A DNA stretch of 64,000 nucleotides from Peribacillus simplex (GCF_001578185.1 NZ_CP011008.1:3996001-4060000); one strand, 5' to 3'; positions 1 through 9,735 are shown, numbered from the stretch's first letter. The notes: a model not told the origin generated them from the letters alone. Numbers and translations: made by a program.

Positions 1-481
1 CTTTTATTGTGTTGGATATGATTCTCATGAGTTTATCGTGATGGACGGTATCGAAGAATCTTTCAAGATCAATGTCGACTACCCAATCATGTTCATCATT
101 CAGAAACTCCAGGCTTTTAATTATCGCCATTTCACAACTTCTTTTTGGTCTGAAACCGTAACTGAATTCACTGAATTGCTTTTCAAATAGTGGACTGAGA
201 ACTTGATGAATGGCTTGTTGAACGACTCTATCCACTACTGTTGGTATTCCCAATTTGCGCATCTTTCCATTTTCTTTTGGGATCTCCACTCTTAAGGCAG
301 CTTGTGGTTGGTATCTTCTTGTTCTGATGCGCTGACGCAGTTCATCTTTGTTCTCTTTCAGGTATTGCTTTAGTTCGTCGATTGTTACTCCGTCGACCCC
401 ACTTGCACCTTTATTTTTATAGACACGTATGTAGGCTTCGTTCATATTTTTATTACTTAGGATTTGTTCTAAAAGTTCCAC
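1..481 (-). CDS. ltrA: Group II intron reverse transcriptase/maturase, N-terminal part
   Basis: This encodes the intron's own multifunctional protein, which splices the intron RNA and reverse-transcribes it at a new site. About 160 codons are visible. They include the RT0/RT1-type stretch NKGASGVDGVT, the motif RKLGIPTVVDRVVQQAI, YGFRPKRSC, and VVDIDLERFFD with the first catalytic aspartates. The YADD box and the maturase domain are beyond the window edge. The start is GTG at 481, behind AGGAAAGGAG; the next in-frame ATG lies 12 codons further in and has no ribosome site. The frame is intact as far as it can be read. Confidence 0.85.
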   Translation of the reverse strand, partial: MELLEQILSNKNMNEAYIRVYKNKGASGVDGVTIDELKQYLKENKDELRQRIRTRRYQPQAALRVEIPKENGKMRKLGIPTVVDRVVQQAIHQVLSPLFEKQFSEFSYGFRPKRSCEMAIIKSLEFLNDEHDWVVDIDLERFFDTVHHDKLMRIISNTIK

Positions 482-980
482 ACTCGTTTCTCCTTTCCTC
501 TCACGTAGTAAGTGATATCTCCATTTTGGTTATTCTTTGAGGTACGCTCATACTTTTACCATTAACACATTCGGAGTTCGTCACTTACGCATTCGTGGCG
601 TTGAAACACTATAAATTGTTCAGCCCTTCATGAAATTATTTCATTACTATGGCTTCTGCTGACTTCTTGCGACTAACCTTTTTCGACTGTACTTCTGTAC
701 ATCCGCAAGACCTCCCAGGGTAAGACACCTATCTTTCCTCTTTTACTCGCCTGATTTACTCTATAAAGTTACGCACATCTTTTGGACTTTAACTTGTCTT
801 GGAGTTTAATCCCTTTATAGAGCCTTAGTATCAGATTCCTGTTCGTCGAGCCAAGATTTTATTCCACGCTTCCTCCAGCCCTTACCTCACGATAAGTACC
901 TTGCGCTTCCTTAGTGGTTGGTCGATGTGTACCCCCACAGTGGACTTTCACCACCTAGATAGTTGCCATACCTGGCACAC
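1..980 (-). mobile_element. Group II intron, 5' portion (cut by window start)
   Basis: On the minus strand the element begins with GTGTGCCAGG at 980, matching the group II 5' consensus GUGYG. About 500 nt of ribozyme sequence without a good ORF precede the maturase/reverse transcriptase gene at 481. The 5' end lies a few bases after the hairpin and T-run of the upstream gene's terminator, which is the insertion habit known for class C introns. The 3' half of the ORF and domains V-VI lie outside the window, so the class cannot be fixed. Confidence 0.85.
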
Positions 981-1010
981 AAGGAAAAAGACTCTTTTTT
1001 TTCAGAGTCT
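981..1010 (-). terminator. Terminator of the siroheme gene pair, intron target
   Basis: On the minus strand GACTCT, an A-rich loop and AGAGTC are followed by TTTTTCC. The stem overlaps the stop codon of the gene ending at 1009, and the group II intron starts immediately after the T-run. Confidence 0.8.
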
Positions 1011-2454
1011 AATAAACATTCCTATTCACGATCAACGCCACCAATTCTTCGACAGACGGCTCTTTGGGCATCATATCTTGTGCAAATCCATAGTCTTCAA
1101 GTCTTTTGCCGGTGCTTTTCCCGATTACCCCGATGGAGGCTTGATTTAGCAGCGCTTCAATATCCACGTCTGCCTTGTTCCCGTATTCCATCAGCATATC
1201 CACTGAATGCTGATTCGAAAAAAGTACCGTATCGACTTCTTTTCCGTCCAGCATTCCCGGAAGGATTTCAAGGAATCTTTCATCAACAAATTTATCGATG
1301 GATTGAAAATAAGCTTCTGCCCCATATTCCGAATTTTGTTCCTGTTCCCTATCTCCAATTACCAACAGTGTTCCAGTTTCCTCCATCTCGGATTTGAGCT
1401 TGGCCATCAGTCCGCGTTGTTGTAAAACTTTCTTCGATTTCCTCGATAATACATAAAGTTCCGAAGAAATCCGGCGGTAATCAATGGCATATTCAGCTAG
1501 TAAATCTAAGAACCCATGGACACTTTCGGGTGAAGTGAAGAGAATTCGATCATACAAAAGAAACGAGAGCAGCTGACTTTCTTCAATTTTCACTTTTGTC
1601 GCATTCCATTTAGGAAACTCAATGATATCACCGCCAAGTTCATGCAGGGCTTCTGCCAATGAACTCTTTGCCGTCCCGGTCCGGGCCACTAAAAATCGTT
1701 GTCCATAAAGAGGCTTGTTTTCGAACCATTGCAGTTTGCCCCTTAGTGAAATGATATCTCCTATCAAGGTGACCGCCGGATTGCCAAGCGACCTTTCACA
1801 TACCCTTTCGACGATATCGTCCAAGGTCCCCTCGACCGTTTCCTGTCTTCCATATGTGCCCCATTGAATGACGAGTGCCGGCGTATTCCCTGGCTTTCCA
1901 TGATTGATCAAATTTTCGCGGATATAAGGAAGGTTGGCCACACCCATATAAAAGGCAACCGTATCCATACTATTCACAAGCCCATTCCAATCTATATCCT
2001 TCTTCGTTTGGTCATGGACCGTAACCATCGCAAAGGAACGTCCATAATCCCGATGCGTGACGGGAACTCCTGCGTACATGGATGCGGCAATGCCAGACGT
2101 AACCCCCGGAATGACTTCGAATGGGATCCCCTGTTCTTTCAACGATCCCGCTTCCTCCCCGACTCTTCCAAAGACGGCAGGATCACCGCCCTTCAAACGG
2201 ACGACCCGATGCCCTGCCATTGCTTTGGACACAAGCAGCTCATTTATCTCCCCTTGGCTGATACCATTCGTATAAGGTTTCTTACCACAATATATCAACT
2301 CACAATCAAGAGTGGCAGCCTCCAATAGTTTGGGATTTAGCAATCTGTCATATAAAATGACATCCGCTTTTTCGATCGCCTTTTGTCCTTTTACGGTAAT
2401 CAGGCCCACATCACCCGGACCTGCCCCAACAAAATAGACTTTGCCCTTGTTCAT
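1009..2454 (-). CDS. cobA: Uroporphyrinogen-III C-methyltransferase fused to a HemD-like domain
   Basis: The N-terminal ~245 residues are a SAM-dependent uroporphyrinogen-III methyltransferase, which makes precorrin-2 for siroheme: VGAGPGDVGLITVKG near the start, VVRLKGGDPAVFGR, and VIPGVTSG. The C-terminal ~225 residues resemble uroporphyrinogen-III synthase (FLVARTGTAKSS onward), but with weaker conservation. A TTG at 2481 would lengthen the protein. ATG at 2454 is preferred because AAGGGTGAG lies six bases upstream. It follows the hemD gene by 13 bp, so the two are probably cotranscribed. Siroheme genes of this type usually serve nitrite or sulfite reductase, neither of which is in view. 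Confidence 0.88.
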   Translation of the reverse strand: MNKGKVYFVGAGPGDVGLITVKGQKAIEKADVILYDRLLNPKLLEAATLDCELIYCGKKPYTNGISQGEINELLVSKAMAGHRVVRLKGGDPAVFGRVGEEAGSLKEQGIPFEVIPGVTSGIAASMYAGVPVTHRDYGRSFAMVTVHDQTKKDIDWNGLVNSMDTVAFYMGVANLPYIRENLINHGKPGNTPALVIQWGTYGRQETVEGTLDDIVERVCERSLGNPAVTLIGDIISLRGKLQWFENKPLYGQRFLVARTGTAKSSLAEALHELGGDIIEFPKWNATKVKIEESQLLSFLLYDRILFTSPESVHGFLDLLAEYAIDYRRISSELYVLSRKSKKVLQQRGLMAKLKSEMEETGTLLVIGDREQEQNSEYGAEAYFQSIDKFVDERFLEILPGMLDGKEVDTVLFSNQHSVDMLMEYGNKADVDIEALLNQASIGVIGKSTGKRLEDYGFAQDMMPKEPSVEELVALIVNRNVY

Positions 2455-2467
2455 GCCGCACTCACCC

Positions 2468-3283
2468 TTATCTGCTTGCAATGCCCTGATAATATTTCAC
2501 CAGCTCCACCATTGCACTGCCCATCCGTTGATCTTCTGGATATATGACCCGCTTGATTCCTTCATCTATTACCACTTGTGCCGTTACTTTTCCGACAGCA
2601 AGAGCAATCACATCGGATTTAAACCAGTCGATTATTTTATCTTCCACACCTTGTTCACGGGCAAATTTCATCAAATTACGAGGCTGAGGTGCGCTCGTGA
2701 ACACGACAGAATCTACCTTCCCTCCAAGAATTTCTTCGATTAGCTGACGCATCGTTTCTTTTTCGGGCGGTATATGTTCGTATGGAAGGATTTCTTTATG
2801 TTCCACTTTTTGCTCATCCAGCCAATTCATCAAAAGAGGCGCTGGATCGCCGTGAAGCTGCAAAGCGACCATTACATCTCCGGACAGATGGCCTTCCAGA
2901 TTTCGAACGAGCCCTGCCGTACTCCCATCATCATCACGGATTAATGGCTGCAAGCCGAGTTTTTTCAGCATATTCACTGTTTTATAGCCCCTAGCCGCAA
3001 TTTTCATGGACTGCAAAGCCTCTATGAAACGATCTCCCGCTTCCATCTTCAATGCCGTTTTATATAATAGTTCCGTCCCCACTCCCGTCGTCAGGATGAT
3101 CCAATCGAACTCTCCTGCCATCAAACGGGTGACATCCTCTTCCAAATGGGAATCATCAAGGAATACCGTCCCCTGTGCTGGACGAACGAGTGGGACTCCC
3201 CCAAGATTATCAACGATTTTACTAAGTTCTTCCGTCTTCCTCGCTCCCAATAAAGCAATGGTCCTGCCATTAAGCTTACTCAT
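2468..3283 (-). CDS. hemD: Uroporphyrinogen-III synthase (HemD family)
   Basis: The predicted enzyme closes hydroxymethylbilane to uroporphyrinogen III, the substrate of the methyltransferase encoded just downstream. At 271 residues it has the two-lobed HemD pattern: GRTIALLGARKTEEL at the N-terminus, FDWIILTTGVGTELL, then VDSVVFTSAPQPRNLM in the second lobe. The start is ATG at 3283 behind AGGAGGGG; an upstream in-frame ATG at 3310 lacks a site. The downstream fusion protein also carries a HemD-like domain, so the locus encodes two such domains. This copy looks the more canonical. Confidence 0.85.
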   Translation of the reverse strand: MSKLNGRTIALLGARKTEELSKIVDNLGGVPLVRPAQGTVFLDDSHLEEDVTRLMAGEFDWIILTTGVGTELLYKTALKMEAGDRFIEALQSMKIAARGYKTVNMLKKLGLQPLIRDDDGSTAGLVRNLEGHLSGDVMVALQLHGDPAPLLMNWLDEQKVEHKEILPYEHIPPEKETMRQLIEEILGGKVDSVVFTSAPQPRNLMKFAREQGVEDKIIDWFKSDVIALAVGKVTAQVVIDEGIKRVIYPEDQRMGSAMVELVKYYQGIASR

Positions 3284-3463
3284 CCATGCCCCTCCTATAT
3301 GTACATTCATTTTTGAAACCTCTAATCCATCTCAACCATTATACAAATTTTCAGTCTTTGAAACTATAAAAAACAAAAGTATCTGCGCCTTTTTCTTTCT
3401 TTTATCCTCTATTAAATTATAGTTTAGCAGCACTTTGCAGAAAGCAGCATTACCCTTGATCTT

Positions 3464-3997
3464 TCATTTCCTGAAGTATAAATGCATTAAATTGAATTCA
3501 TTTTCACCATCACACGTAATGGTATGTATGGCATCCGACTTAATGAATGCTTCACCATCAAGCTCCCCCACTTCGTTCACCATTGAAATTACAAATATAT
3601 CATCTTCCAGGTTTTTAATAAAACCCTGCACATCACCATATCCCGCATTAAAAAGTTCAACTGAAACCATGAAGTTATTTTCATGTGCAAAATCCAGAAA
3701 ACTCAAAAGTAAATCTTCATTTCCATCAACGAATTCAATATGATTTTGTTTTTTTGCCATATATAATCTCTTGATTTTCTTAATGTATTTCGTATTGACA
3801 TTGATTTGGTGAATGCTTTCAAGATAAAGTAAACTGTATCCATCATACAGCCCGGTTGAAGTAATATTAGCTGCCACTACAAACGCATCTGACACTTTTA
3901 GTATCTTAGCCACACGAAATTTCCTTAAATCATTTGTATCCGAGTATAATTCGACAAACTCTTCTCTTTCAGAAATTTTAAGCAATTGTTTTTTCAT
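3464..3997 (-). CDS. Conserved hypothetical protein, 177 aa
   Basis: The family is not recognised. The protein is soluble and acidic, with no signal peptide or membrane segment. It alternates short beta-strand-like stretches (VAKILKVSDAFVVAANI, DDIFVISMVNEVGELDGEAF), so an Sm-like or beta-barrel fold is possible but unproven. A ribosome site GGAGAAAGGG precedes ATG at 3997. It is monocistronic, with a MITE-like repeat upstream and the siroheme pair downstream. It could be a small regulatory or stress protein. Codon use and the ribosome site suggest a real gene. Confidence 0.6.
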   Translation of the reverse strand: MKKQLLKISEREEFVELYSDTNDLRKFRVAKILKVSDAFVVAANITSTGLYDGYSLLYLESIHQINVNTKYIKKIKRLYMAKKQNHIEFVDGNEDLLLSFLDFAHENNFMVSVELFNAGYGDVQGFIKNLEDDIFVISMVNEVGELDGEAFIKSDAIHTITCDGENEFNLMHLYFRK

Positions 3998-4052
3998 CTT
4001 TCAATTCCCTTTCTCCGAAATTATTTATAAGCCCAAATTCTTCATTAAATTT

Positions 4053-4261
4053 GGCTGTTTTCACATACTTTGTTGCTATTTACCAGGTAGTGAGTTGTGG
4101 TTGATTTCCCCTCCAGATGCTCGCTTTCCTTGGTGCGGGCGGTGAGCCTCCTCGGCGTAAACGCCTGTGGGGTCTCACCTGTCCCGCTGCTCCCGCAGGA
4201 GTCTCGCACTTCCGCTCCAATCAACCTTAAAAGTTTCGTTTTAAAAACAACGAAAAGAGCC
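4053..4261. repeat. MITE-like element, copy 1
   Basis: The element is 209 bp with ends GGCTGTTTTC and, inverted, GGCTCTTTTC. It is flanked by the direct repeat TTAAATTT (4045-4052 and 4262-4269). It encloses a GC-rich core bounded by GTTGATT and AATCAAC. Compared with the other copies it lacks about ten bases near the right end. Apparent ORFs across it are not believed to be genes. Confidence 0.85.
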
Positions 4262-4300
4262 TTAAATTTAAATTCTCTCCTTTTAACTTTCCTTCCAAGT

Positions 4301-4328
4301 AAAAAAAAGACTGCCACCAGGACAGCCA
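4301..4328 (-). terminator. Terminator of the small membrane gene at 4340-4621
   Basis: On the minus strand GGCTGTC, a short loop and GGCAGTC pair (with two G-U pairs) and are followed by eight T residues. Confidence 0.75.
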
Positions 4329-4339
4329 GTTTCCATTTA

Positions 4340-4621
4340 TCAATTCTTGTGCACGGCCCTTTGGGCAATTTGCTCATGTTCTTTTTTCACAAAAACATCA
4401 TATTGAGTAGTTTTATGGCGATTTTGAAAATCCTGGGAACCTAAATTCATAGGCGTTTTCGTTTTGAATTGGATACCCTCGTTTTCCAATTTCGCTATCA
4501 CCTTAAAATAATTATCATTTCCAAATGCCGTATAGATACAAGTCCAGTATTTATAGGAAATTATTTTGACAGTTAATACACATGCAATCACGACGACTAG
4601 TATCCCAATTATGATATACAC
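4340..4621 (-). CDS. Small membrane-anchored protein, DUF2007-like
   Basis: The 93-residue protein starts with one membrane segment (IIIGILVVVIACVLTVKII, residues ~3-21). A soluble tail follows, with YFKVIAKLENEGIQFKTKTP and YDVFVKKEHEQIAQRAV. That pattern, a helix addressing 'left/right' values then a Y-D-V-x-V strand and a final helix, recalls the DUF2007 putative signal-transducing family, though the match is by eye. The start is GTG at 4621 behind AAAAGGAG. It has its own terminator. Function unknown. Confidence 0.6.
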   Translation of the reverse strand: MYIIIGILVVVIACVLTVKIISYKYWTCIYTAFGNDNYFKVIAKLENEGIQFKTKTPMNLGSQDFQNRHKTTQYDVFVKKEHEQIAQRAVHKN

Positions 4622-4821
4622 CTTTTTAGCTCCTTTTTATTTCGGAAATCCCTTCTTTACACTATATTCTTTGCTTCATGTATCATCTCCTTTTTAAACT
4701 GCCTTCACTTTGCTCAGATCCGATCCGACAACTACTGCAAACGGTGCTACTATCATGTAAAAAAAACCTAATTAATACTTTTGTTTGTTGCAATGTTATA
4801 GTGCTATGTAGTAAAATAACA

Positions 4822-4839
4822 TTGTGAAATAATTCACAA
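4822..4839. promoter_or_regulatory. Rex operator 1 upstream of ldh
   Basis: TTGTGAAATAATTCACAA is an exact match to the Gram-positive Rex consensus TTGTGAA-N4-TTCACAA. Rex represses fermentation and NADH-reoxidising genes until the NADH/NAD ratio rises. Confidence 0.9.
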
Positions 4840-4904
4840 AGTAATTGTTTATTACAGCTCTGCAAACATAAAAACATGCAGACTGAAAATTTTTTTACAG
4901 CCTC

Positions 4905-4922
4905 TTGTGAAATATTTCACAT
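4905..4922. promoter_or_regulatory. Rex operator 2 upstream of ldh
   Basis: TTGTGAAATATTTCACAT differs from the Rex consensus only at the last base. It lies 83 bp from operator 1 and 67 bp before the ldh start. A tentative promoter (TTGTTT/CATAAA, ~4845-4872) would fall between the two sites. Confidence 0.88.
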
Positions 4923-4949
4923 ATTAAAGGGATGGAGATATCCTTTTAA

Positions 4950-5921
<972 letters not shown>

Positions 5922-5963
5922 TTCATACACTAACCAGAATTTCTTATGCAGGGAGCTGTCATT

Positions 5964-7538
5964 ATGATAGTACAAACATACAACCCATTTAATAATCTTG
6001 CCATTTCAGCATTAGTTGCAGCTATACCGATCCTTTTATTTCTATTATGCTTGACGATTTTTAAGATGAAAGGAATCCACGCAGCCCTTCTAAACTTATT
6101 TGTTACCTTTCTTATCGTCCTTTTCCTCTTTAATCTACCTTTGGGAGAAGCAATCGGAAGTGTGGTTCAAGGTACGTTCCAAGGGATATGGCCGATTGGC
6201 TATATCATCGTGATGGCGGTCTGGTTATATAAAATCTCTGTTAAATCCGGAAAGTTCGAGGTGTTACGCGGTAGCATAGCAGGGATTTCACAAGACCAAC
6301 GCCTTCAGCTCTTACTTATTGGTTTTTGCTTTAACGCCTTTCTTGAAGGAGCAGCAGGTTTTGGTGTACCGATCGCAATCTGCGCCGTCCTATTGGTTTC
6401 ATTGGGATTCAAGCCTTTACAGGCAGCGATGCTCTGTCTAATAGCAAATGGTGCTTCTGGAGCATTCGGGGCAATCGGTATACCGGTTGGTATCATTGGG
6501 ACATTCGGCTTGGAAAATGTAACATCGATGAATGTGTCCATGATGACAGCCTTAACACTGCCGCTCATTAACTTTACTATTCCGTTTTTATTAATATGGC
6601 TGATGGATGGCTTTAAAGGGATCAGAGAAGTATTGCCGGCCATATTAGTGACATCGACTACTTATACAGTGTCCCAGGCGATCATGACCGTTTTTGTAGG
6701 CCCAGAGTTAGCTGACATTATTCCATCTCTCTTAACCATGGGGGTGCTGGCGTTATTTCTTAATAAGTGGCAGCCTAAACATTTATTTTTACTCAACGGC
6801 AAGGAATTTGAATTCGAAAAACATTCAATGGGTAATATCGTAAAGGCATGGTCTCCATTTTATCTATTGACGCTATTTGTTTTGATTTGGAGCTTTCCTG
6901 CCTTTAAAGGACTGTTCTCTCAAGGAGGTATCCTTGAATCGGCTGTCCTGAAATTAATATTTCCGGGATCTTCGATTACGATCGGCATTGATTTAATCGG
7001 TGCAACGGGAACAGCGATCTTATTGGCTGCGCTGACGACCATCGCTACGACGAAAGCCATTAATGTCAGTGAAGGTCTTTCCCTCCTGAAAAAAACGGTT
7101 TTAGAGTTTCGGATTCCAATCATCATGATCTGTGCGATCATCAGCATAGCCAAATTGATGTCATATGGTGGATTAACAAATGTTTTGGGGGAAGCGGTTG
7201 CGACAACAGGACAAATCTTCCCGCTATTATCACCGCTATTAGGGTGGATCGGCGTGTTCATGACTGGATCTGTAGTGAATAACAATACGTTATTTGCTCC
7301 AATACAGGCTACGGCAGGCAACATCATAGGGACAAACTCATCATTATTGGTTTCCGCAAACACTGCCGGGGGCGTCATGGCAAAGCTCGTTTCTCCACAA
7401 TCGATTGTAATCGCGACGGCTGCAGTTGGCGAAACCGGAAAAGAATCGGCTTTAACGAAAATGACATTGAAATACAGCTTTGGGTTATTAGCCTTCGTGT
7501 GCATTTGGACATTTATTTTATCGCTATTCTTTAAGTGA
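5964..7538 (+). CDS. lctP: L-lactate permease (LctP family)
   Basis: This integral membrane carrier for lactate is about 524 residues, a usual length for the family, with 12 or more hydrophobic segments from residue ~10 to the C-terminus. Family marks include AFLEGAAGFGVPIAI, NGASGAFGAIGIPVG and the late GSVVNNNTLFAPIQA segment. The start is ATG at 5964 with GGGAG eight bases upstream; ATG at 5946 would place the ribosome site inside the gene. It is cotranscribed with ldh under Rex, so the unit couples lactate production with its export or uptake. A strong terminator follows. Confidence 0.93.
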   Translation: MIVQTYNPFNNLAISALVAAIPILLFLLCLTIFKMKGIHAALLNLFVTFLIVLFLFNLPLGEAIGSVVQGTFQGIWPIGYIIVMAVWLYKISVKSGKFEVLRGSIAGISQDQRLQLLLIGFCFNAFLEGAAGFGVPIAICAVLLVSLGFKPLQAAMLCLIANGASGAFGAIGIPVGIIGTFGLENVTSMNVSMMTALTLPLINFTIPFLLIWLMDGFKGIREVLPAILVTSTTYTVSQAIMTVFVGPELADIIPSLLTMGVLALFLNKWQPKHLFLLNGKEFEFEKHSMGNIVKAWSPFYLLTLFVLIWSFPAFKGLFSQGGILESAVLKLIFPGSSITIGIDLIGATGTAILLAALTTIATTKAINVSEGLSLLKKTVLEFRIPIIMICAIISIAKLMSYGGLTNVLGEAVATTGQIFPLLSPLLGWIGVFMTGSVVNNNTLFAPIQATAGNIIGTNSSLLVSANTAGGVMAKLVSPQSIVIATAAVGETGKESALTKMTLKYSFGLLAFVCIWTFILSLFFK

Positions 7539-7562
7539 ATCCAAGTAAAACTCACGGCTTCG

Positions 7563-7613
7563 AAAAAGACTGCATCCAAGATGATCAGTTCATCTTGAAT
7601 GCAGTCTTTTTTA
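7563..7613 (+). terminator. Terminator of the ldh-lctP operon
   Basis: AAAGACTGCAT..CAAGATG pairs with CATCTTG..ATGCAGTCTTT and is followed by a T-run. The stem is long and nearly perfect. Confidence 0.92.
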
Positions 7614-7618
7614 CATTT

Positions 7619-7837
7619 GGCTGTTTTCACATACTTTATTGCTATTTACCAGGTAGTGAGGTGTGGTTGATTTCCCCTCCAGATGCTCGCTTTCCTTGGT
7701 GCGGGCGGTGAGCCTCCTCGGCGTAAACGCCTGTGGGGTCTCACCTGTCCCGCTGCTCCCGCAGGAGTCTCGCACTTCCGCTCCAATCAACCTTAAATAG
7801 TTTCGTTTTAAAAACAACAATCTTTACGAAAAGAGCC
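7619..7837. repeat. MITE-like element, copy 2
   Basis: The 219-bp element has ends GGCTGTTTTC and inverted GGCTCTTTTC, with the perfect 8-bp direct repeat TTACATTT at 7611-7618 and 7838-7845. It lies in the same orientation as copies 1 and 4 and starts right behind the ldh-lctP terminator. Confidence 0.9.
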
Positions 7838-7876
7838 TTACATTTAAAGCAAAAGCCCTTGTCCTTCCTAACCGGT

Positions 7877-8587
7877 TTATTTTTCCGGCACGTTACAAGA
7901 ACCGTCCGTACAAGCATCGCCTGTTGCTGGATCATTCACCATTTGCAGCGGATTTTCCTCAGCCCATATTTTTTTCAGCGTATCCAGGAACGCCTCTGCT
8001 GACTGTGCGCCAGAGATGCCATACTTGCGGTTAATGACAAAGAATGGAACGCCTGTAATTCCAAGCTGGCTTCCTTCCTGCTCATCGCCCCTTACTTCCG
8101 CCGTGAATGTCGTTCCTCCCAGCATGGCTTCTGCCTCAAACTTATCAAGGCCAGCCTCTTCAGCTAAATTAACCAATATAGCATGATCGCCAATATGCTT
8201 GCCTTCGGTAAAGTATGCTTTGAACAGGAGCTCGTTCATTTCATTCTCTTTACCTTTTGATTCAGCGAAATGCATCAAGCGGTGAGCATCGAAAGAATTC
8301 GTTAAAACCACTTTGTCCAAATGATATTCGAGACCCAATTCTTTAGCCTGCTGAGTCAGGTTTTGATTGTTCGCTTCCACATCCGCTTGAGACATGCCGT
8401 ATTTCTTGGCCAGCATTTCATTTTGGGACATATCGATTTCCCGCTCAGCCTCTGGGTTTAACTCAAAACTGCGAAATGAAACCTCTACCTGAGCTTTATT
8501 TTCAAATTGTTTCAAAGCCTCTTCGAATCGACGCTTCCCTATATAACAAAACGGACATTGATAATCCGACCAAATTTCCACCTTCAT
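7877..8587 (-). CDS. DsbA family (FrnE-like) oxidoreductase
   Basis: This is a thioredoxin-fold protein of 236 residues. The active-site motif CPFC is at residues 11-14 (WSDYQCPFCYIGKRRFEEAL), and GITGVPFFVINRKYGISGAQ contains the cis-proline loop. No signal peptide is present, so it acts in the cytoplasm, like FrnE-type disulfide isomerases. The C-terminus carries two further cysteines (ACTDGSCNVPE), a feature of some FrnE relatives. ATG at 8587 has GAGGAGG upstream. It has its own sigma-A-type promoter (8628-8656) and lies downstream of an Rrf2 regulator that may control it in response to thiol stress. Confidence 0.88.
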   Translation of the reverse strand: MKVEIWSDYQCPFCYIGKRRFEEALKQFENKAQVEVSFRSFELNPEAEREIDMSQNEMLAKKYGMSQADVEANNQNLTQQAKELGLEYHLDKVVLTNSFDAHRLMHFAESKGKENEMNELLFKAYFTEGKHIGDHAILVNLAEEAGLDKFEAEAMLGGTTFTAEVRGDEQEGSQLGITGVPFFVINRKYGISGAQSAEAFLDTLKKIWAEENPLQMVNDPATGDACTDGSCNVPEK

Positions 8588-8627
8588 GTAAATACCTCCT
8601 CATTTTAAATGCAATCGCATTAAGCAC

Positions 8628-8656
8628 ATTATATAATCTTGGGTATCCTCTTGCAA
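8628..8656 (-). promoter_or_regulatory. Sigma-A-type promoter of the DsbA-like gene
   Basis: On the minus strand TTGCAA, a 17-bp spacer and TATAAT lie about 40 bp before the start codon. Confidence 0.75.
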
Positions 8657-8661
8657 GGATA

Positions 8662-9117
8662 TTACCCTAGACACTCTTTTTCAAAATTGGTCAAGTCGAC
8701 TTTTTTCATGAATTCTTCTAATGTATAGCCCTTTAATAGACGCAATGTTTCCTTTTCGGCCTCGTTCATGATTTCCTCCAAAGCCGTATCCAGCTGCTTC
8801 CCTACTTCACCGCATTCGCTCGTTTCCATACAAACTAGACATTCCGGCCGTACCGCTTGATACACATCGGCCAAAGTAAGCTGAGAGGCAGCCACCTTCA
8901 AGCTATATCCGCCTTCCCGTCCTTCCTTTGTTTCGACGATCCCCGCCGCTGCAAGCTGAGCCATCACCCTTCGTAAAAAAGTGGCATGTGATTTAACCTT
9001 TAAGGCGATTGCGGAACTTGTCAGGAGCTTTTCGCTTTGTGCGAGCCAAACCAGAGAGTGAATGGCAATAGCAAACCGCGGCGGTCCAATTTGATTATTT
9101 CGATTACCTGATGACAT
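8662..9117 (-). CDS. Rrf2 family transcriptional regulator
   Basis: This 151-residue winged-helix protein of the Rrf2/IscR family has the family pattern FAIAIHSLVWLA, SHATFLRRVMAQLAAAGIV and EGREGGYSL (wing). Three cysteines (about residues 93, 96 and 102, in ECLVCMETSECGE) are in the place used by Rrf2 members to sense thiols or bind a cluster. The start is ATG at 9117, with AAGGGGGAT four bases upstream. The DsbA/FrnE-like gene follows on the same strand after 74 bp, which makes it the likely target, though the operator was not identified. Confidence 0.88.
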   Translation of the reverse strand: MSSGNRNNQIGPPRFAIAIHSLVWLAQSEKLLTSSAIALKVKSHATFLRRVMAQLAAAGIVETKEGREGGYSLKVAASQLTLADVYQAVRPECLVCMETSECGEVGKQLDTALEEIMNEAEKETLRLLKGYTLEEFMKKVDLTNFEKECLG

Positions 9118-9214
9118 GCTTATCCCCCTTACACCCCTATCCATAGTATGCCCATTATACTATGTTACGTTCTCCCGAACAAATGGACTCTTGGACTTAA
9201 TCAATTCAATCATA

Positions 9215-9389
9215 AAGTCTGAATGGTAAATCTGTATCACAGGAGATTTTCCACGAAGGAAAAATACCCCTATTTACTCGTCATACTTGGCGCAATGCTG
9301 TCATCTTTAGTTTTAGCGCCCTGCTATTGGCACCCGCTTTATTCATAATGGATATCAGCTGGATCGGCACAACGGGCGGGATGCCGTCA
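9215..9389 (+). pseudogene. Possible remnant of a membrane protein gene
   Basis: One frame reads RFSTKEKYPYLLVILGAML before a shift; the overlapping frame then reads APALFIMDISWIG. Together they resemble the first membrane segment of a transporter whose reading frame has decayed. The rest is replaced by transposase debris. No family can be named. Confidence 0.3.
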
Positions 9390-9735
9390 GCCTATGAAAT
9401 ATCGGATAAGATCACCTTAGATATTGCCTTAAATTCGCTACATAAATTAAAACCAATCATTCGCATTTTATGAAAGACGGATTTATTCATTCGTATACCA
9501 ATCCCCAGTGTCAAAAGTTGGTGAAGAAAATGAAATTAGGACAATCCCTGTCACGCCTTGGAAACTGTTGGGGTAACGCCCCGCAAGAATCATTCTTTGG
9601 TCATTTTAAAGATGAAATGGATTTAATAAACTGTAAGACCTTAAAAGATGTGAAACGCAAGTAAGAAGTTATATGATCTATTACAACCATTATCGAGGAC
9701 AATGGAATCTAAAAAAGATGCCGCCTGCAAAATAA
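9390..9735 (+). pseudogene. IS3 family transposase remnant (OrfB C-terminal part)
   Basis: Pieces of a DDE integrase are readable in three frames: AYEISDKITLDIALNSLHKL, then FIHS-YTNPQCQKLVKKMKLG, GNCWGNAPQESFFGHFKDEM (containing the catalytic glutamate), and SYMIYYNHYRGQWNLKKMPP. The DQG that normally follows FIHS is missing, there is a frameshift near 9468 and another near 9660. No terminal repeats or upstream orfA were found. It is a dead fragment. Confidence 0.8.

Noticed and set aside
4045..4444. ORFs on both strands across the MITE-like repeats (also at 7611-8002, 20948-21154, 46524-46918)
   Set aside because: They run through the GC-rich core, lack ribosome sites and recur at every copy of the repeat. 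This is the classic spurious 'RLIGAEVRDSCGSSGTGE' reading.
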